Below, piece by piece: positions 7,741 to 16,821 of a stretch of DNA of 34,596 nt. The number at the start of each line of letters is the position of its first letter. Within the stretch, counting starts at the first letter, position 1. The position numbers and the translations under genes are program-made. The notes below the pieces were generated by a model that was not told where the DNA came from, did not search any database, and worked only from the letters and a program-made list of their open reading frames with translations. Source of the stretch: Candidatus Kapaibacterium sp. (GTDB lineage: Bacteria; Bacteroidota; Ignavibacteria; Kapaibacteriales; UBA2268); NCBI GenBank assembly GCA_026418625.1, contig JAOABA010000048.1, positions 1 to 34,596 of the forward strand, given 5' to 3'.

Positions 7741-8502
7741 TTGAGTTTGAGCATAATAATCCTTGCAGCAGGTAAGGGAAAAAGAATGAATAACCCTTCA
7801 ATGGCAAAAGTTATGGCTTTGCTCGATGGTAAGCCACTTATTAACTATGTTCTGGATACAGTAAAAAAAATTAATGCTGAAAAATTATTTCTTGTGATTG
7901 GTTATCAAAAAGACTCAATCATTGAATTTGTATCCACATTGGATATAGATAATTTATATTTTGTAGAACAAAGGGAACAATTGGGGACTGGTCACGCTGT
8001 TGCTCAAGTTAAGCCTTTTTTGAATGGTTGGAGTGGTGATTTGTTAATTTTAGCTGGAGATGTTCCCTTGATTAGTTATGAAACATTAACGAGATTTCTG
8101 GAAGAACATAAAAATTCTAAGGCTGACCTTAGTGTCTTAACTGCTAAAATAGCAAATCCTTTTGGATATGGTAGAATTATCAGAAATATAGATAATTCAT
8201 TTAATAAAATTGTTGAAGAGAAAGATGCTGATGAAAGCCAGCGAAAAGTAAATGAAATAAACAGTGGTGTTTATGTTGTCAAATCCGAATTTCTTTTCGA
8301 AGCACTCAAAGAACTCAAAAATGATAACAATCAGAAAGAGTATTACCTTACAGATATTGTAGAGATTTTCAGACAAAAGAATCGAAAGGTTGAAGCTTTT
8401 CTTATAGCTGATTATGATGAAATTTTTGGTATTAATTCACAAGAGGATTTGTTAGAAGCCCAAAAAATTTTAAACTCAAAAAATCAGAATAAAGTTTATT
8501 AG
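7741..8502 (+). CDS. GlmU-like nucleotidyltransferase, single domain
   Basis: A 253-residue sugar-phosphate nucleotidyltransferase (Rossmann-like NTP_transf_3 type). The NTP-binding signature is LAAGKGKRMNNPSMAKV near residues 8-24. GTGHAVAQV, LAGDVPLI and EKDADESQRKVNEINSGVYV match the uridylyltransferase half of GlmU. The left-handed beta-helix acetyltransferase half (about 200 further residues) is missing; the stop is clean and downstream sequence shows no remnant. The usual Pro-Lys of the signature is Ala-Lys here. The start is TTG, with ggag 8 bases upstream. It likely makes UDP-GlcNAc or a related NDP-sugar; the acetylation step would then need a separate enzyme. Sugar specificity is not certain. 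Confidence 0.82.
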   Translation: MSLSIIILAAGKGKRMNNPSMAKVMALLDGKPLINYVLDTVKKINAEKLFLVIGYQKDSIIEFVSTLDIDNLYFVEQREQLGTGHAVAQVKPFLNGWSGDLLILAGDVPLISYETLTRFLEEHKNSKADLSVLTAKIANPFGYGRIIRNIDNSFNKIVEEKDADESQRKVNEINSGVYVVKSEFLFEALKELKNDNNQKEYYLTDIVEIFRQKNRKVEAFLIADYDEIFGINSQEDLLEAQKILNSKNQNKVY

Positions 8503-8590
8503 TCTTTCCAAATGACTTTTATTTACCAACAGATAAATATTAGATAATCAAAAGCGTCTATTATTAATTATATTAAAAAAACAAAGAATT

Positions 8591-8995
8591 ATGATAAAGA
8601 AATTGAACCATATTGGCATTGCAGTTAAGAATCTTGAACAAAGTATTCCAATTTTTCAAAAAATTTTTGGTAACGAAAGTGTTCACAGAGAAATAGTGTC
8701 AGACCAGAAGGTCGAAATAGCTTCATTTAAAGTTGGCGACGTTATAATTGAATTAACTTCACCAACCAGCGAGGATTCACCAATTTCTGGTTTTCTTGAG
8801 AAAAGAGGCGAGGGAATACATCATTTAGCATTCGAAAGTGATGATGTTCAGTCAGATTTGAACCATTTGTCACAAAATTCAGTCAAACTGATTAATGAAA
8901 CACCTCAATTGGGAGCACATAATATGCTTATTGCATTTTTACATCCGAAATCTACTAATGGGGTATTAATAGAAATTTGTCAACATAAAGATTAG
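8591..8995 (+). CDS. mce: methylmalonyl-CoA epimerase
   Basis: A 134-residue vicinal-oxygen-chelate fold protein that interconverts (R)- and (S)-methylmalonyl-CoA, linking propionyl-CoA and succinyl-CoA metabolism. Two repeats are visible: LNHIGIAVKNLEQSIPIF at the start and GIHHLAFESDDVQSDL from residue 75. Probable metal ligands are His7, His77 or His78, and Glu128 (VLIEIC). Length matches the family. It is separated from the previous gene by 88 AT-rich bases and is followed 24 bases later by gpmA. The methylmalonyl-CoA mutase is not in the window. Glyoxalase-like relatives are the main alternative, but the HHLAFES-D pattern favours epimerase. Confidence 0.87.
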   Translation: MIKKLNHIGIAVKNLEQSIPIFQKIFGNESVHREIVSDQKVEIASFKVGDVIIELTSPTSEDSPISGFLEKRGEGIHHLAFESDDVQSDLNHLSQNSVKLINETPQLGAHNMLIAFLHPKSTNGVLIEICQHKD

Positions 8996-9019
8996 ATTAT
9001 TGAAATTTAAGGAGGAGTT

Positions 9020-9640
9020 ATGCCACTACTTATTTTAGTAAGACATGGAGAATCTCAGTGGAATTTAGAAAACAGGTTTACCGGGTGGATTGATGTTGAT
9101 CTCTCACCAAGAGGAGAAGAAGAGGCAAAAAAAGCCGGCGACTTGCTAAAAGATTATCACATTGACTATGTTTTTACTTCAGCTCTTAAAAGGGCACAAA
9201 GAACAACTGACATAATTTTAGAAAGAATGAATGTCAAAGATATACCAATAGAAAAAGATCAAGCTTTAAATGAACGACATTATGGTGATCTTCAGGGTCT
9301 TAACAAGCAAGAGACTGGCGAAAAATATGGAATGGATCAATTAAAAATTTGGAGACGCAGTTATGATGTTGCTCCTCCAAATGGGGAATCTCTTAAAGAC
9401 ACTCAAAATAGAGTATTACCTTATTATTTTGAAAAAATCGTTCCAAAATTGAAGGAAGGCAAAAATGTTCTAATTTCTGCACACGGAAATTCGCTCAGGG
9501 CTTTGGTTATGCACCTTGAAAATTTATCCAAAGAAGAAGTGCTTGAATTAAATATCCCAACTGGTGTTCCTTGCATTTATGAATTAGATGAAAACTTAAA
9601 TATTTTATCAAAAAAATATCTTGATATAAATTCGAATTAA
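9020..9640 (+). CDS. gpmA: 2,3-bisphosphoglycerate-dependent phosphoglycerate mutase
   Basis: A 206-residue histidine-phosphatase-fold enzyme of glycolysis and gluconeogenesis. The phosphorylated histidine is His9 in [10 protein letters not shown]. The second catalytic histidine is His155 in [11 protein letters not shown]. Arg8 and Glu85 ([10 protein letters not shown]) complete the phosphate pocket. [10 protein letters not shown] and [10 protein letters not shown] identify the mutase branch over the general phosphatases. It is about 40 residues shorter than the Escherichia coli enzyme, a short form seen elsewhere. A strong ribosome site, aaggaggag, lies just upstream. Confidence 0.93.
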   Translation: MPLLILVRHGESQWNLENRFTGWIDVDLSPRGEEEAKKAGDLLKDYHIDYVFTSALKRAQRTTDIILERMNVKDIPIEKDQALNERHYGDLQGLNKQETGEKYGMDQLKIWRRSYDVAPPNGESLKDTQNRVLPYYFEKIVPKLKEGKNVLISAHGNSLRALVMHLENLSKEEVLELNIPTGVPCIYELDENLNILSKKYLDINSN

Positions 9641-9666
9641 CTTAAATTCAAATACTTAGTCGAAAT

Positions 9667-11334
9667 ATGAAACTAAAAATCATTCAAATAATATTAATCT
9701 TTCAATTTATTGTTTATTGGACTTTTGCTCAAGAGTCTGTTGTGCTTAAATCAGCAAGAGCTGAACTTAACAGAACAATGACTGAACTCAAAAGTCAGCC
9801 AAGACCACCATATTTTATATCTTATAGCATTAACGATGTTCATACTGTTAGGATAACTTCATCATTCGGTAAATTATTAACTATTGACTCTAACCGAAGA
9901 AGAACCCTTGATATAGATTTGCGAGTTGGTGATTATCAGCTTGATAATACACATATAATAAGAGGAGCCTCATTTAGCTTTGGCTCGTCAAGAAGTTCAG
10001 TGGATTTGCCTCTGGAAGATGATGAATTGGCTATAAGATCAGCAATATGGAGTGGAACTGATAGAAGTTATAAAAAAGCAATAGAGACTTATGAAAAGGT
10101 TTTAGCTAACAAAGCAGTAAAAGTGCAGGAGGAAGATACATCAGCGGATTTTTCGCGTGAAAAACCTCAAAAATATATTGGTGAAGAAATTAAATTAAAA
10201 TTAAATACATCAGAATGGATAGATAGACTTAATAGGATATCATCGCTCTTTTCTGCAAATGGTTGGATTTATAGCGGTATGGTTAGCTTAAATGTCGAAG
10301 TTACAACCAAATATTTTGTCAGTTCCGAAGGTGGTCTTCTTCAATATTCTGAACCATCTTACAGAATATTTATCTCTGGAAGAACAAAAGCTGACGATGG
10401 TATGAACCTTCCTTTGTATAAAAGTTATTTTTCATTTAGTGCTGATGGTCTTCCAAAAGAAGAAACATTAATTAATGACACAAAAAAAATGATTGATGTT
10501 CTTGGTAAACTACGAACAGCTCCTTTAATGCAAACTTTTTCAGGTCCGGCAATACTTTCCGGGGAAGCTTCCGGAGTATTCTTCCATGAAATATTTGGTC
10601 ATAGGGTTGAGGGGCATCGACAGAAAGATCCTAACTCAAGCCAAACCTTCAAAGGTTTCGAGAATAAATCAATACTACCAGATTTTATTGATGTATTGTT
10701 CGATCCTACGATAAATAAGCTTCGTGGTATTGAGTTATCGGGCTATTATTTATATGATGATCAAGGAGTAAAAGCTGAAAAAGTTGTCAGCGTTGAAAAT
10801 GGTATATTCAAGAATTTCATTATGTCTCGCTCTCCAATCGAAAATTTCCCAAGATCGAATGGTCACGGCAGAAAACAAGCAGGATATAGCGCTGTTTCAA
10901 GACAATCAAATTTAATTGTAGATGCCAAAAAGACTGTCCCTGTTAATGAATTGAGAAATATGTTAATAGAGGAATGTAAAAAACAGGATAAAGAATTTGG
11001 TCTTTATTTTGAAAAAGTTCAGGGAGGATTTACTTTCACAGGCAGAACAATACCAAATGCTTTTAATGTTCAACCAATCCTTGTTTATAAGATCTATGTT
11101 GATGGCAGACCTGATGAATTAGTTCGTGGTGTGGATCTTATTGGAACTCCACTAACAACTTTTTCAAAGATTATTGCAGCTGGTGATGATATCGGTGTTT
11201 TTAACGGTATATGTGGAGCTGAATCTGGCGGTGTTCCAGTGTCAGCTTGTTCGCCTTCGCTATTAGTTTCTATGATTGAAGTTCAAAAAAAGACAAAATC
11301 TCAAGCAAAACCACCATTATTACCATCACCATAA
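9667..11334 (+). CDS. exported TldD-like metalloprotease, intact zinc site
   Basis: A 555-residue member of the TldD/PmbA (peptidase family U62) group. A signal sequence covers about residues 1-21, unlike the cytoplasmic TldD of enterobacteria. The metalloprotease motif HEIFGHRVEGH begins at His307, with His312 as second ligand and Glu308 as general base. A conserved cysteine, Cys516 in ICGAESGGVPVSA, occupies the place of the third zinc ligand of TldD. It leads a tight three-gene unit with a membrane protein (9-bp gap) and a ligand-less paralogue, mirroring the TldD/TldE arrangement. By analogy it should cleave small or unstructured peptides, here in the periplasm. The substrate is unknown. 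Confidence 0.85.
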   Translation: MKLKIIQIILIFQFIVYWTFAQESVVLKSARAELNRTMTELKSQPRPPYFISYSINDVHTVRITSSFGKLLTIDSNRRRTLDIDLRVGDYQLDNTHIIRGASFSFGSSRSSVDLPLEDDELAIRSAIWSGTDRSYKKAIETYEKVLANKAVKVQEEDTSADFSREKPQKYIGEEIKLKLNTSEWIDRLNRISSLFSANGWIYSGMVSLNVEVTTKYFVSSEGGLLQYSEPSYRIFISGRTKADDGMNLPLYKSYFSFSADGLPKEETLINDTKKMIDVLGKLRTAPLMQTFSGPAILSGEASGVFFHEIFGHRVEGHRQKDPNSSQTFKGFENKSILPDFIDVLFDPTINKLRGIELSGYYLYDDQGVKAEKVVSVENGIFKNFIMSRSPIENFPRSNGHGRKQAGYSAVSRQSNLIVDAKKTVPVNELRNMLIEECKKQDKEFGLYFEKVQGGFTFTGRTIPNAFNVQPILVYKIYVDGRPDELVRGVDLIGTPLTTFSKIIAAGDDIGVFNGICGAESGGVPVSACSPSLLVSMIEVQKKTKSQAKPPLLPSP

Positions 11335-11343
11335 AAAGTTAAT

Positions 11344-11886
11344 ATGGATTTCATAAACGAACAAAAGCTTTTTACAGAAAAACAATTAATAAGACAGCCA
11401 TGGCTGATTGGTATAGTTCTTTTTACTTGTATTATTATACTTGCCGTATTCGGGTTTGGTTTTTATGAACAAATAATCGTTGGAGTTCCTTTTGGAACAA
11501 ATCCTATGAGCAACAATAAAATTATTATTTCTTTTATTTTTGCTCTAATTTTTAGTATAGGTTTACCTTTACTATTATTTACCAGCAATTTACAGACAAT
11601 AATTACTAATAGAGGTATTTATTACAAATATTTTCCATTTATTAACAAGTTTAGAGTAATTTCAAAAGAAAATATTAGAAATTATTATATAAGAAAATAT
11701 AAACCTATTGGTGAATATTTAGGTTGGGGGATAAGATATAGTCTCAAAGGCAATGGTATTGCGTTCAACACAATGGGCAATATTGGTCTTCAACTCGAAT
11801 TAATAAATGGTAAAAAAATTCTTTTTGGCACTCAAAAGCCAGACAAAATAATCGAAGTTATGAATAAAATTATGAAGGATAAATAA
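11344..11886 (+). CDS. small membrane protein (DUF6141-like)
   Basis: A 180-residue protein with two membrane segments, about residues 21-45 and 60-80, followed by a soluble beta-rich domain of about 100 residues that recalls bacterial PH-like domains. The features QPWL near the start, the loop IIVGVPFGTNPM, and IGEYLGWGIRYS followed by GLQLELINGKKILFGTQKP match my memory of the uncharacterised DUF6141 family. The stop codon is directly followed by the ATG of the next gene, and its own start is 9 bases after the TldD-like gene. It is therefore embedded in that unit and may anchor or regulate the protease pair; this last point is inference. Confidence 0.7.
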   Translation: MDFINEQKLFTEKQLIRQPWLIGIVLFTCIIILAVFGFGFYEQIIVGVPFGTNPMSNNKIIISFIFALIFSIGLPLLLFTSNLQTIITNRGIYYKYFPFINKFRVISKENIRNYYIRKYKPIGEYLGWGIRYSLKGNGIAFNTMGNIGLQLELINGKKILFGTQKPDKIIEVMNKIMKDK

Positions 11887-13680
11887 ATGAGAAGAAATTC
11901 TGGAAATAACATTACAAAAATAGTTTTTATTATTATCCTGTTTTTCAGTTCAAGGGCTTTTTTGTTCACTCAGGATAATGAAATTTTCAGAGCTATGCAG
12001 GATGAACTTCAAAGGTCAATGAACGAGTTAAAAATAGAAAATCTTCAAAAGCCATATTATATTGAATATACATTAAAGATTAAGCAGTCTCACGAAATTA
12101 AATCCTTTCTTGGCAGCATAACAGAAAAAACAAGCCCAAAAATAGCTAATTTGTCAGTTGGGGTTAGGGTTGGAGATTACAAATTTGACAATACTAATTT
12201 TTTTGATTTTGGTATGAGTTTTTTTGGTAGCGGAGATGAGGAAGAATCCTTCAGAAACAGAAGAATACCGATAGAATTGGACTATAAGACTATTCGTAGA
12301 GAACTTTGGCTGGCTACCGATGCAGCTTACAAGCAAGTTTCTGAAACTTTTGCCAAAAAACAATCAGTCCTTAAAACGAGATTGATAAATGATACTACTC
12401 ACGATTTTATAAGACTTGAACCCGAAAAATTGAGTGATATAAAGAAAATACCTGAATTTGACTCAAAAAAATTTGAAAATTATGTCAAAAGAATTTCGAA
12501 CATATTCAAAAGGTATCCTGAATTTACTTCTTCAATTGCTTTGGTTGAATATATTCCAGAAACAACCTACTACATTAATTCCGAAGGAAGACAATATATT
12601 AAAACAGATTTCTATGCTGGTATTGAATTAGCAGTTACGACACAAGCTGATGATGGAATGCCACTTTCTTCTTTTTACACCTGTATACTAAAAGAACCAA
12701 ATGACATTCCCTCATTGGACTCTTTGGAAAGAGCTGCAAAAGCAATTGCTGATAATTTACAACAACTAAGAATGCAAAAGACATTAGAAGAAGCTTACTC
12801 TGGTCCTATTATTTTTGAGGGACAAGCTGCTGCTGAAATTTTTGCACAAGTATTTGCTCCAAATCTTGTAACTCAAAGAGAACCTTTGACTGAAACAGGA
12901 AAGCAAACAAGCGATAGATTTATGGCTTTTCAAACAAAAATTGGTGGTAGGGTTTTACCTGAATTCCTCTCTTTAAAAGCGACTCCAACAAAGGAAAAAG
13001 CTTATGGAGTTCCTCTTGTTGGTAGTTATAAAATTGATGATGACGGTGTTCTTGCTCAAGATGTTGAACTTGTTAAGGATGGCTTCTTAAAAAATCTTCT
13101 TTCAAGCCGTGTTCCAACTAAAAGAGTCAGAACTACTAATGGTCATCAAAGGGGTGGTGCTGCAATGATAAGCGTTCTTGAGCTTGAATCTGACGAAAAA
13201 CATTCTCTTACAAGATCTGAATTAAAGAACAAATTAATTCAATTATGCAAAGATAGAGAGCTGCCATTCGGTATTATCGTTAGAAGAATGTTCAATCAGA
13301 ATGTTCAACTAACTACACTTTTCCAGCTTAATCCGGGGGATTTTTCATTTTCTTTTGGAGGTGGCAGTCAACCAAAACAACCATTGATTGAAGTATACAA
13401 AGTTTATCCAGATGGCAAGGAAGAGCTAATCAGAGGTTGCGAAGCAAAAGGTTTTACTCAACAAACTTTCAAAGACATTCTTAATGTCGGAAAAGAAAAA
13501 TATGTTCTAAACTATCTTGCTCCAGCAATTACATCACCATTTATGTCTGGAGGAAGTCAATATCTTGCTTCTACTGTCATAGTCCCTGACTTGTTATTCG
13601 AAGATGGTGAAATTACTCCTGTTGAGCAAGATTTTCCCAAACCGCCTATTATCAAGAATCCGTTAACGGAAAAAAAATAG
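11887..13680 (+). CDS. exported TldE-like paralogue lacking the zinc site
   Basis: A 597-residue TldD/PmbA family protein related to the gene at 9667-11334. It shares the opening pattern (MQDELQRSMNELK after a signal sequence of about 26 residues), the VRVGDYKFDNT block, TQADDGMPL, the YKVYPDGKEELIRG block and the C-terminal arrangement. At the catalytic position it reads AAEIFAQVFAPN: both histidines are replaced (Ala316, Gln321) while the glutamate remains (Glu317). The cysteine-containing block is replaced by LAPAITSPFMSGGSQ. All three expected ligands are thus absent. This parallels TldE/PmbA, the inactive partner of TldD, and suggests a heterodimer. Loss of activity is inferred from the residues. 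Confidence 0.82.
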   Translation: MRRNSGNNITKIVFIIILFFSSRAFLFTQDNEIFRAMQDELQRSMNELKIENLQKPYYIEYTLKIKQSHEIKSFLGSITEKTSPKIANLSVGVRVGDYKFDNTNFFDFGMSFFGSGDEEESFRNRRIPIELDYKTIRRELWLATDAAYKQVSETFAKKQSVLKTRLINDTTHDFIRLEPEKLSDIKKIPEFDSKKFENYVKRISNIFKRYPEFTSSIALVEYIPETTYYINSEGRQYIKTDFYAGIELAVTTQADDGMPLSSFYTCILKEPNDIPSLDSLERAAKAIADNLQQLRMQKTLEEAYSGPIIFEGQAAAEIFAQVFAPNLVTQREPLTETGKQTSDRFMAFQTKIGGRVLPEFLSLKATPTKEKAYGVPLVGSYKIDDDGVLAQDVELVKDGFLKNLLSSRVPTKRVRTTNGHQRGGAAMISVLELESDEKHSLTRSELKNKLIQLCKDRELPFGIIVRRMFNQNVQLTTLFQLNPGDFSFSFGGGSQPKQPLIEVYKVYPDGKEELIRGCEAKGFTQQTFKDILNVGKEKYVLNYLAPAITSPFMSGGSQYLASTVIVPDLLFEDGEITPVEQDFPKPPIIKNPLTEKK

Positions 13681-13691
13681 CTGGTTGATTA

Positions 13692-14876
13692 TTAAAATTC
13701 TTTAAAGAAATTTATCGTTGATGCTCCCCATAGAATAAATGCATCTTCGTGGGAAATCTGATTGTTTTTTAAAAGTTCCAATCTGATACTATTGCTTCCG
13801 TTTTGCTTGAATTTTTCGTATGTTTTCTCAGAAATTGAATATGGAACTATTTCATCTCCAGTGCTATGGAAAAGAAAAATTGGATTTTTAGGTGACCAAT
13901 CATCTACACTATTCTTTTTTAAAATTGATTTGATTTCTTCTTCACCACTGGAATTGAAACTATCAAGAAATTCTTGTTTCACAAGTATTTTTATGGAATA
14001 AGATAGTTGCCTATTTATTTCAAAAAGATCTAATGTTCCATCGAAAAGATTCCTTATTCTTGAATCAAAAGGTGGATTAAAGATTTTACTGAGATTGAAA
14101 TTTTTATTTTCTCCAGCTTCCATTCCTAATAATATGTAAGGAATAAAACAGGGATAATCAACAAAATTTTGATTTAGATAGAAATTTGCGGCATCATAAA
14201 GATTATAAGCCCCTGCTCCGGCTGAAGTTGCCGTTACTTTGAATTCTGACGGGTATAAATCACTAATTGCTTTGTTAAGAGCAATTGAAGAATAGCCACC
14301 CTGAGAGTAACCCATTAGAAATAGCTTTTTATCATATTGAATTTTCTTTTGATTCAGGAATTCATAAGCAGCACGAAGCATATCAACACAAGCATTTACT
14401 GTGCTTTGATAATGATGGTAAGGGTGGAATTTATCAGAGCTTTCTCCAAAACCAATATAATCTGCAACAAAAACTATGTATCCAAAAGCAGCTGGATAGA
14501 GTGATTCCAGAGCAGCAAATCCAAGATTACTGGCAGCTCCATCTGTTTTTTTTGAATAGGAACCGTGTTGAAAGGATATTACGGGTGGAACGATATCTAA
14601 ATTTTTTGGTATTAATACTAAGCCAGAAGCCTTGATTTGTTTACCCATAGCATCTTTGGTGTAATAAACCAGTTTGAATGCATCAATCGGATGTTTGAAT
14701 TCTAATTCTATTTCCAATAATTTTGATATCTGTTCAAGCTGTTCTATACTGAATTCTTGCTTAAACTCAAAACTTATAAGAACTGTCTCATAAGTATTGA
14801 CAGGGTTAGTGTTTTCTTTTGAACAGGAAAATAAAAAAAACAGCCAAATGATTATCATTATTTTCGTTATTTTCAT
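13692..14876 (-). CDS. lipase/esterase-like lipoprotein, alpha/beta hydrolase
   Basis: A 394-residue lipoprotein: hydrophobic start with lipobox LFSC and Cys18. The alpha/beta hydrolase fold is clear from the nucleophile elbow GYSQGG (Ser191), the oxyanion-side motif SFQHGSY near 101-107, Asp341 in HSTGDEIVP and His376 in ISHEDAF, in the usual Ser-Asp-His order. The layout (VADYIGFGESS before a YHHYQST stretch, then the elbow) matches the secretory lipase / polyester-hydrolase-like group. It likely hydrolyses esters at the envelope. It converges with the TldE-like gene with an 11-bp gap. The substrate is unknown. Confidence 0.82.
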   Translation of the reverse strand: MKITKIMIIIWLFFLFSCSKENTNPVNTYETVLISFEFKQEFSIEQLEQISKLLEIELEFKHPIDAFKLVYYTKDAMGKQIKASGLVLIPKNLDIVPPVISFQHGSYSKKTDGAASNLGFAALESLYPAAFGYIVFVADYIGFGESSDKFHPYHHYQSTVNACVDMLRAAYEFLNQKKIQYDKKLFLMGYSQGGYSSIALNKAISDLYPSEFKVTATSAGAGAYNLYDAANFYLNQNFVDYPCFIPYILLGMEAGENKNFNLSKIFNPPFDSRIRNLFDGTLDLFEINRQLSYSIKILVKQEFLDSFNSSGEEEIKSILKKNSVDDWSPKNPIFLFHSTGDEIVPYSISEKTYEKFKQNGSNSIRLELLKNNQISHEDAFILWGASTINFFKEF

Positions 14877-14911
14877 AGTTATCTATTTAATGATGATAAG
14901 AATAACTAAAA

Positions 14912-15622
14912 TTATTTTATCAATTTTTTTTGTTCTATCAATTCAATATTGATTGGTTTATATAGTAAATCAAAACTTCTCCAATTACTATCATTGATCT
15001 TCTTATAAACAATGTGTAAACCCAAAGTATTTTCTGACATTTTTTGAGTATAACGATTAATACTTTCCCAATCAGTTATATAATAATTAGATGATTCGTC
15101 AAGCTTTCTTTCTGTTTTTTTTATTCTTTCATATACTAAATCGTATACATAATTTTTAATGAAATAATAAAATGATATTTTTGGAGGTAATGGAATTGGT
15201 GTAGTTGGTTCATATTCTATAACATAAGATCGTCCACTTCCAATTTCAGACAAGGTTCTATAACCTAAGAAATAATTATAGGTAGGGATAATCTCAGATT
15301 CATTAATAGTTCGACTAGTTGAATATTTTTGATAAGGATTACGTTCACCAATAGGGAACATTATTAATTTTCCATCATCAGAGGCAGTAAATAGTCTATC
15401 GTTAAGAATTATTGTTTCATCGCTTAAATTCTTGATAATTAAATATACACTTGAGTCTTGGTGAATCCTCTTTATTATATCAACTTGTAGCAAACCATCA
15501 CCCGTAACTCCGCAGTTAATGCACTTGGTATCATATTGTAAATAGCGATCAATTCTATAACTCTTACATGCTATAAAAATAAATGAAAAAATAATAAAGA
15601 AGTATACAATTCTTGTTTTCAT
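14912..15622 (-). CDS. lipoprotein of unknown function
   Basis: A 236-residue predicted lipoprotein: hydrophobic residues 5-18, lipobox FIAC with Cys19. A CINCG pair (Cys34, Cys37) follows soon after the anchor. The rest is beta-rich with no recognised domain; a central stretch (YLIIKNLSDETIILNDRLF) looks like an immunoglobulin-like beta sandwich. It is separated from the upstream CNNM-like gene by about 80 bp and from the lipase by 35 bp, all on the same strand. No function can be assigned. Confidence 0.6.
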   Translation of the reverse strand: MKTRIVYFFIIFSFIFIACKSYRIDRYLQYDTKCINCGVTGDGLLQVDIIKRIHQDSSVYLIIKNLSDETIILNDRLFTASDDGKLIMFPIGERNPYQKYSTSRTINESEIIPTYNYFLGYRTLSEIGSGRSYVIEYEPTTPIPLPPKISFYYFIKNYVYDLVYERIKKTERKLDESSNYYITDWESINRYTQKMSENTLGLHIVYKKINDSNWRSFDLLYKPINIELIEQKKLIK

Positions 15623-15703
15623 AAATTACCTCACAAAAAAACAACAACTATTACTTATTTACAAAAATAATATTGATTTAGGTTATTAAATGTCGCACAA
15701 AAA

Positions 15704-16747
15704 TTATTTATCTGAGAAAGTTACATTTTGAGCAATTCGCTTATCGCGATGAAGTTTAGCAAGCTCGCGAAGATCAACTATTCTGTCTGCCTCATCAACA
15801 ATTTCAACACCAAGAATAGTTTCAAGCACATCTTCCATTGTAATAATTCCCTCGATACCGCCATATTCATCTACAACAAGAAAAATATGCTGTCTTTTTT
15901 TAAGGAATCTGTTGAGGGCCATATCAAGTTGAGCATTTTCGGGTATGACATCAATCTCACGAATCAATTTTTTTAGTGGCAAATCATTTTTTCCAGTAAG
16001 AGCAGCGTAATAAACATCTTTCGACATAACATAACCAATAACTCCATCATCGAGAGAGTTGCCGTCCCAAATAGGAATTCGCGAATACATTTGCATTTCG
16101 GGCAGGTTAACGATTTCCCCAACTGTTTTTGTTGCATTACAGCTAAAAACAACAGTTCTTGGTGTCATAACATCAGAGACAAGGACATCGCTAAAATGCA
16201 TAATGTTTTTCAAAATTCGATATTCTTCATCATCAAGAGTGCCTTCTTGTCTTGCAGATTCAACCATCGCTGTTAATTCTTCGCGAGATGCTTCTTGTTC
16301 AGTTTTACCGGTTATAAGTTTCATTAGAAATTCTTCGAAAGCCGTAAAAGGATAGCTTATAATTCTTAGAAATTTTACAAAACCAATAAACTTAAGAAGG
16401 CTTTTAATTGTTTGTCTTTTTCCCAAAGCAGAAAAAGAAGACCTAAAAATAAAAGTAACAATTAAGAAGGCTACTATTATTAGAATAAAATCAATTAGCG
16501 AGAGTCCATTTAGAAAAAGTGTGTGAGAAATGAATGAGAAAGAAATAGCATAAAAAAATATTTCCCAAATAAAGATACCTGTTGAATATTCAAAAAAGAC
16601 ATTTTGTAAGAAGCTTACATCATTATGGTTTGTCTCTTGAATATCAGTTTCATTAATTTCGTCATAATTAATTGAAGATAAAGAAGATGCTATAAAAGCA
16701 ATAAAGCATCCGACAAAAAAGAAAATTATAGAGAAAATCAAATCCAT
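15704..16747 (-). CDS. CNNM/CorC-type membrane protein with CBS pair
   Basis: A 347-residue protein of the hemolysin-C/CNNM family of putative divalent-cation transporters. Hydrophobic segments lie at about 4-22, 56-78 and 83-103 (a degenerate DUF21 part). A linker with REELTAMVESARQEGTLDDEE follows. The CBS pair spans about 190-315 and bears the hallmark VMTPRTVV and VVDEYGGIEGIITMEDVLE motifs. It ends shortly after DEADRIVD, so the usual C-terminal CorC/HlyC transporter-associated domain of about 80 residues is missing. The transmembrane part is also more divergent than usual. Family membership is secure; transport activity and ion are not. Confidence 0.82.
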   Translation of the reverse strand: MDLIFSIIFFFVGCFIAFIASSLSSINYDEINETDIQETNHNDVSFLQNVFFEYSTGIFIWEIFFYAISFSFISHTLFLNGLSLIDFILIIVAFLIVTFIFRSSFSALGKRQTIKSLLKFIGFVKFLRIISYPFTAFEEFLMKLITGKTEQEASREELTAMVESARQEGTLDDEEYRILKNIMHFSDVLVSDVMTPRTVVFSCNATKTVGEIVNLPEMQMYSRIPIWDGNSLDDGVIGYVMSKDVYYAALTGKNDLPLKKLIREIDVIPENAQLDMALNRFLKKRQHIFLVVDEYGGIEGIITMEDVLETILGVEIVDEADRIVDLRELAKLHRDKRIAQNVTFSDK

Positions 16748-16821
16748 AAATTAAATTAATCAAACCAATCCAAAAATAAGAAAAAATAATCTCATAATAA
16801 TGAAGGAATGATTAAAGCTAT

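Noticed and set aside
13681-13691. Terminator between the TldE-like gene and the converging lipase
   Set aside because: The gap is 11 bp with no hairpin.
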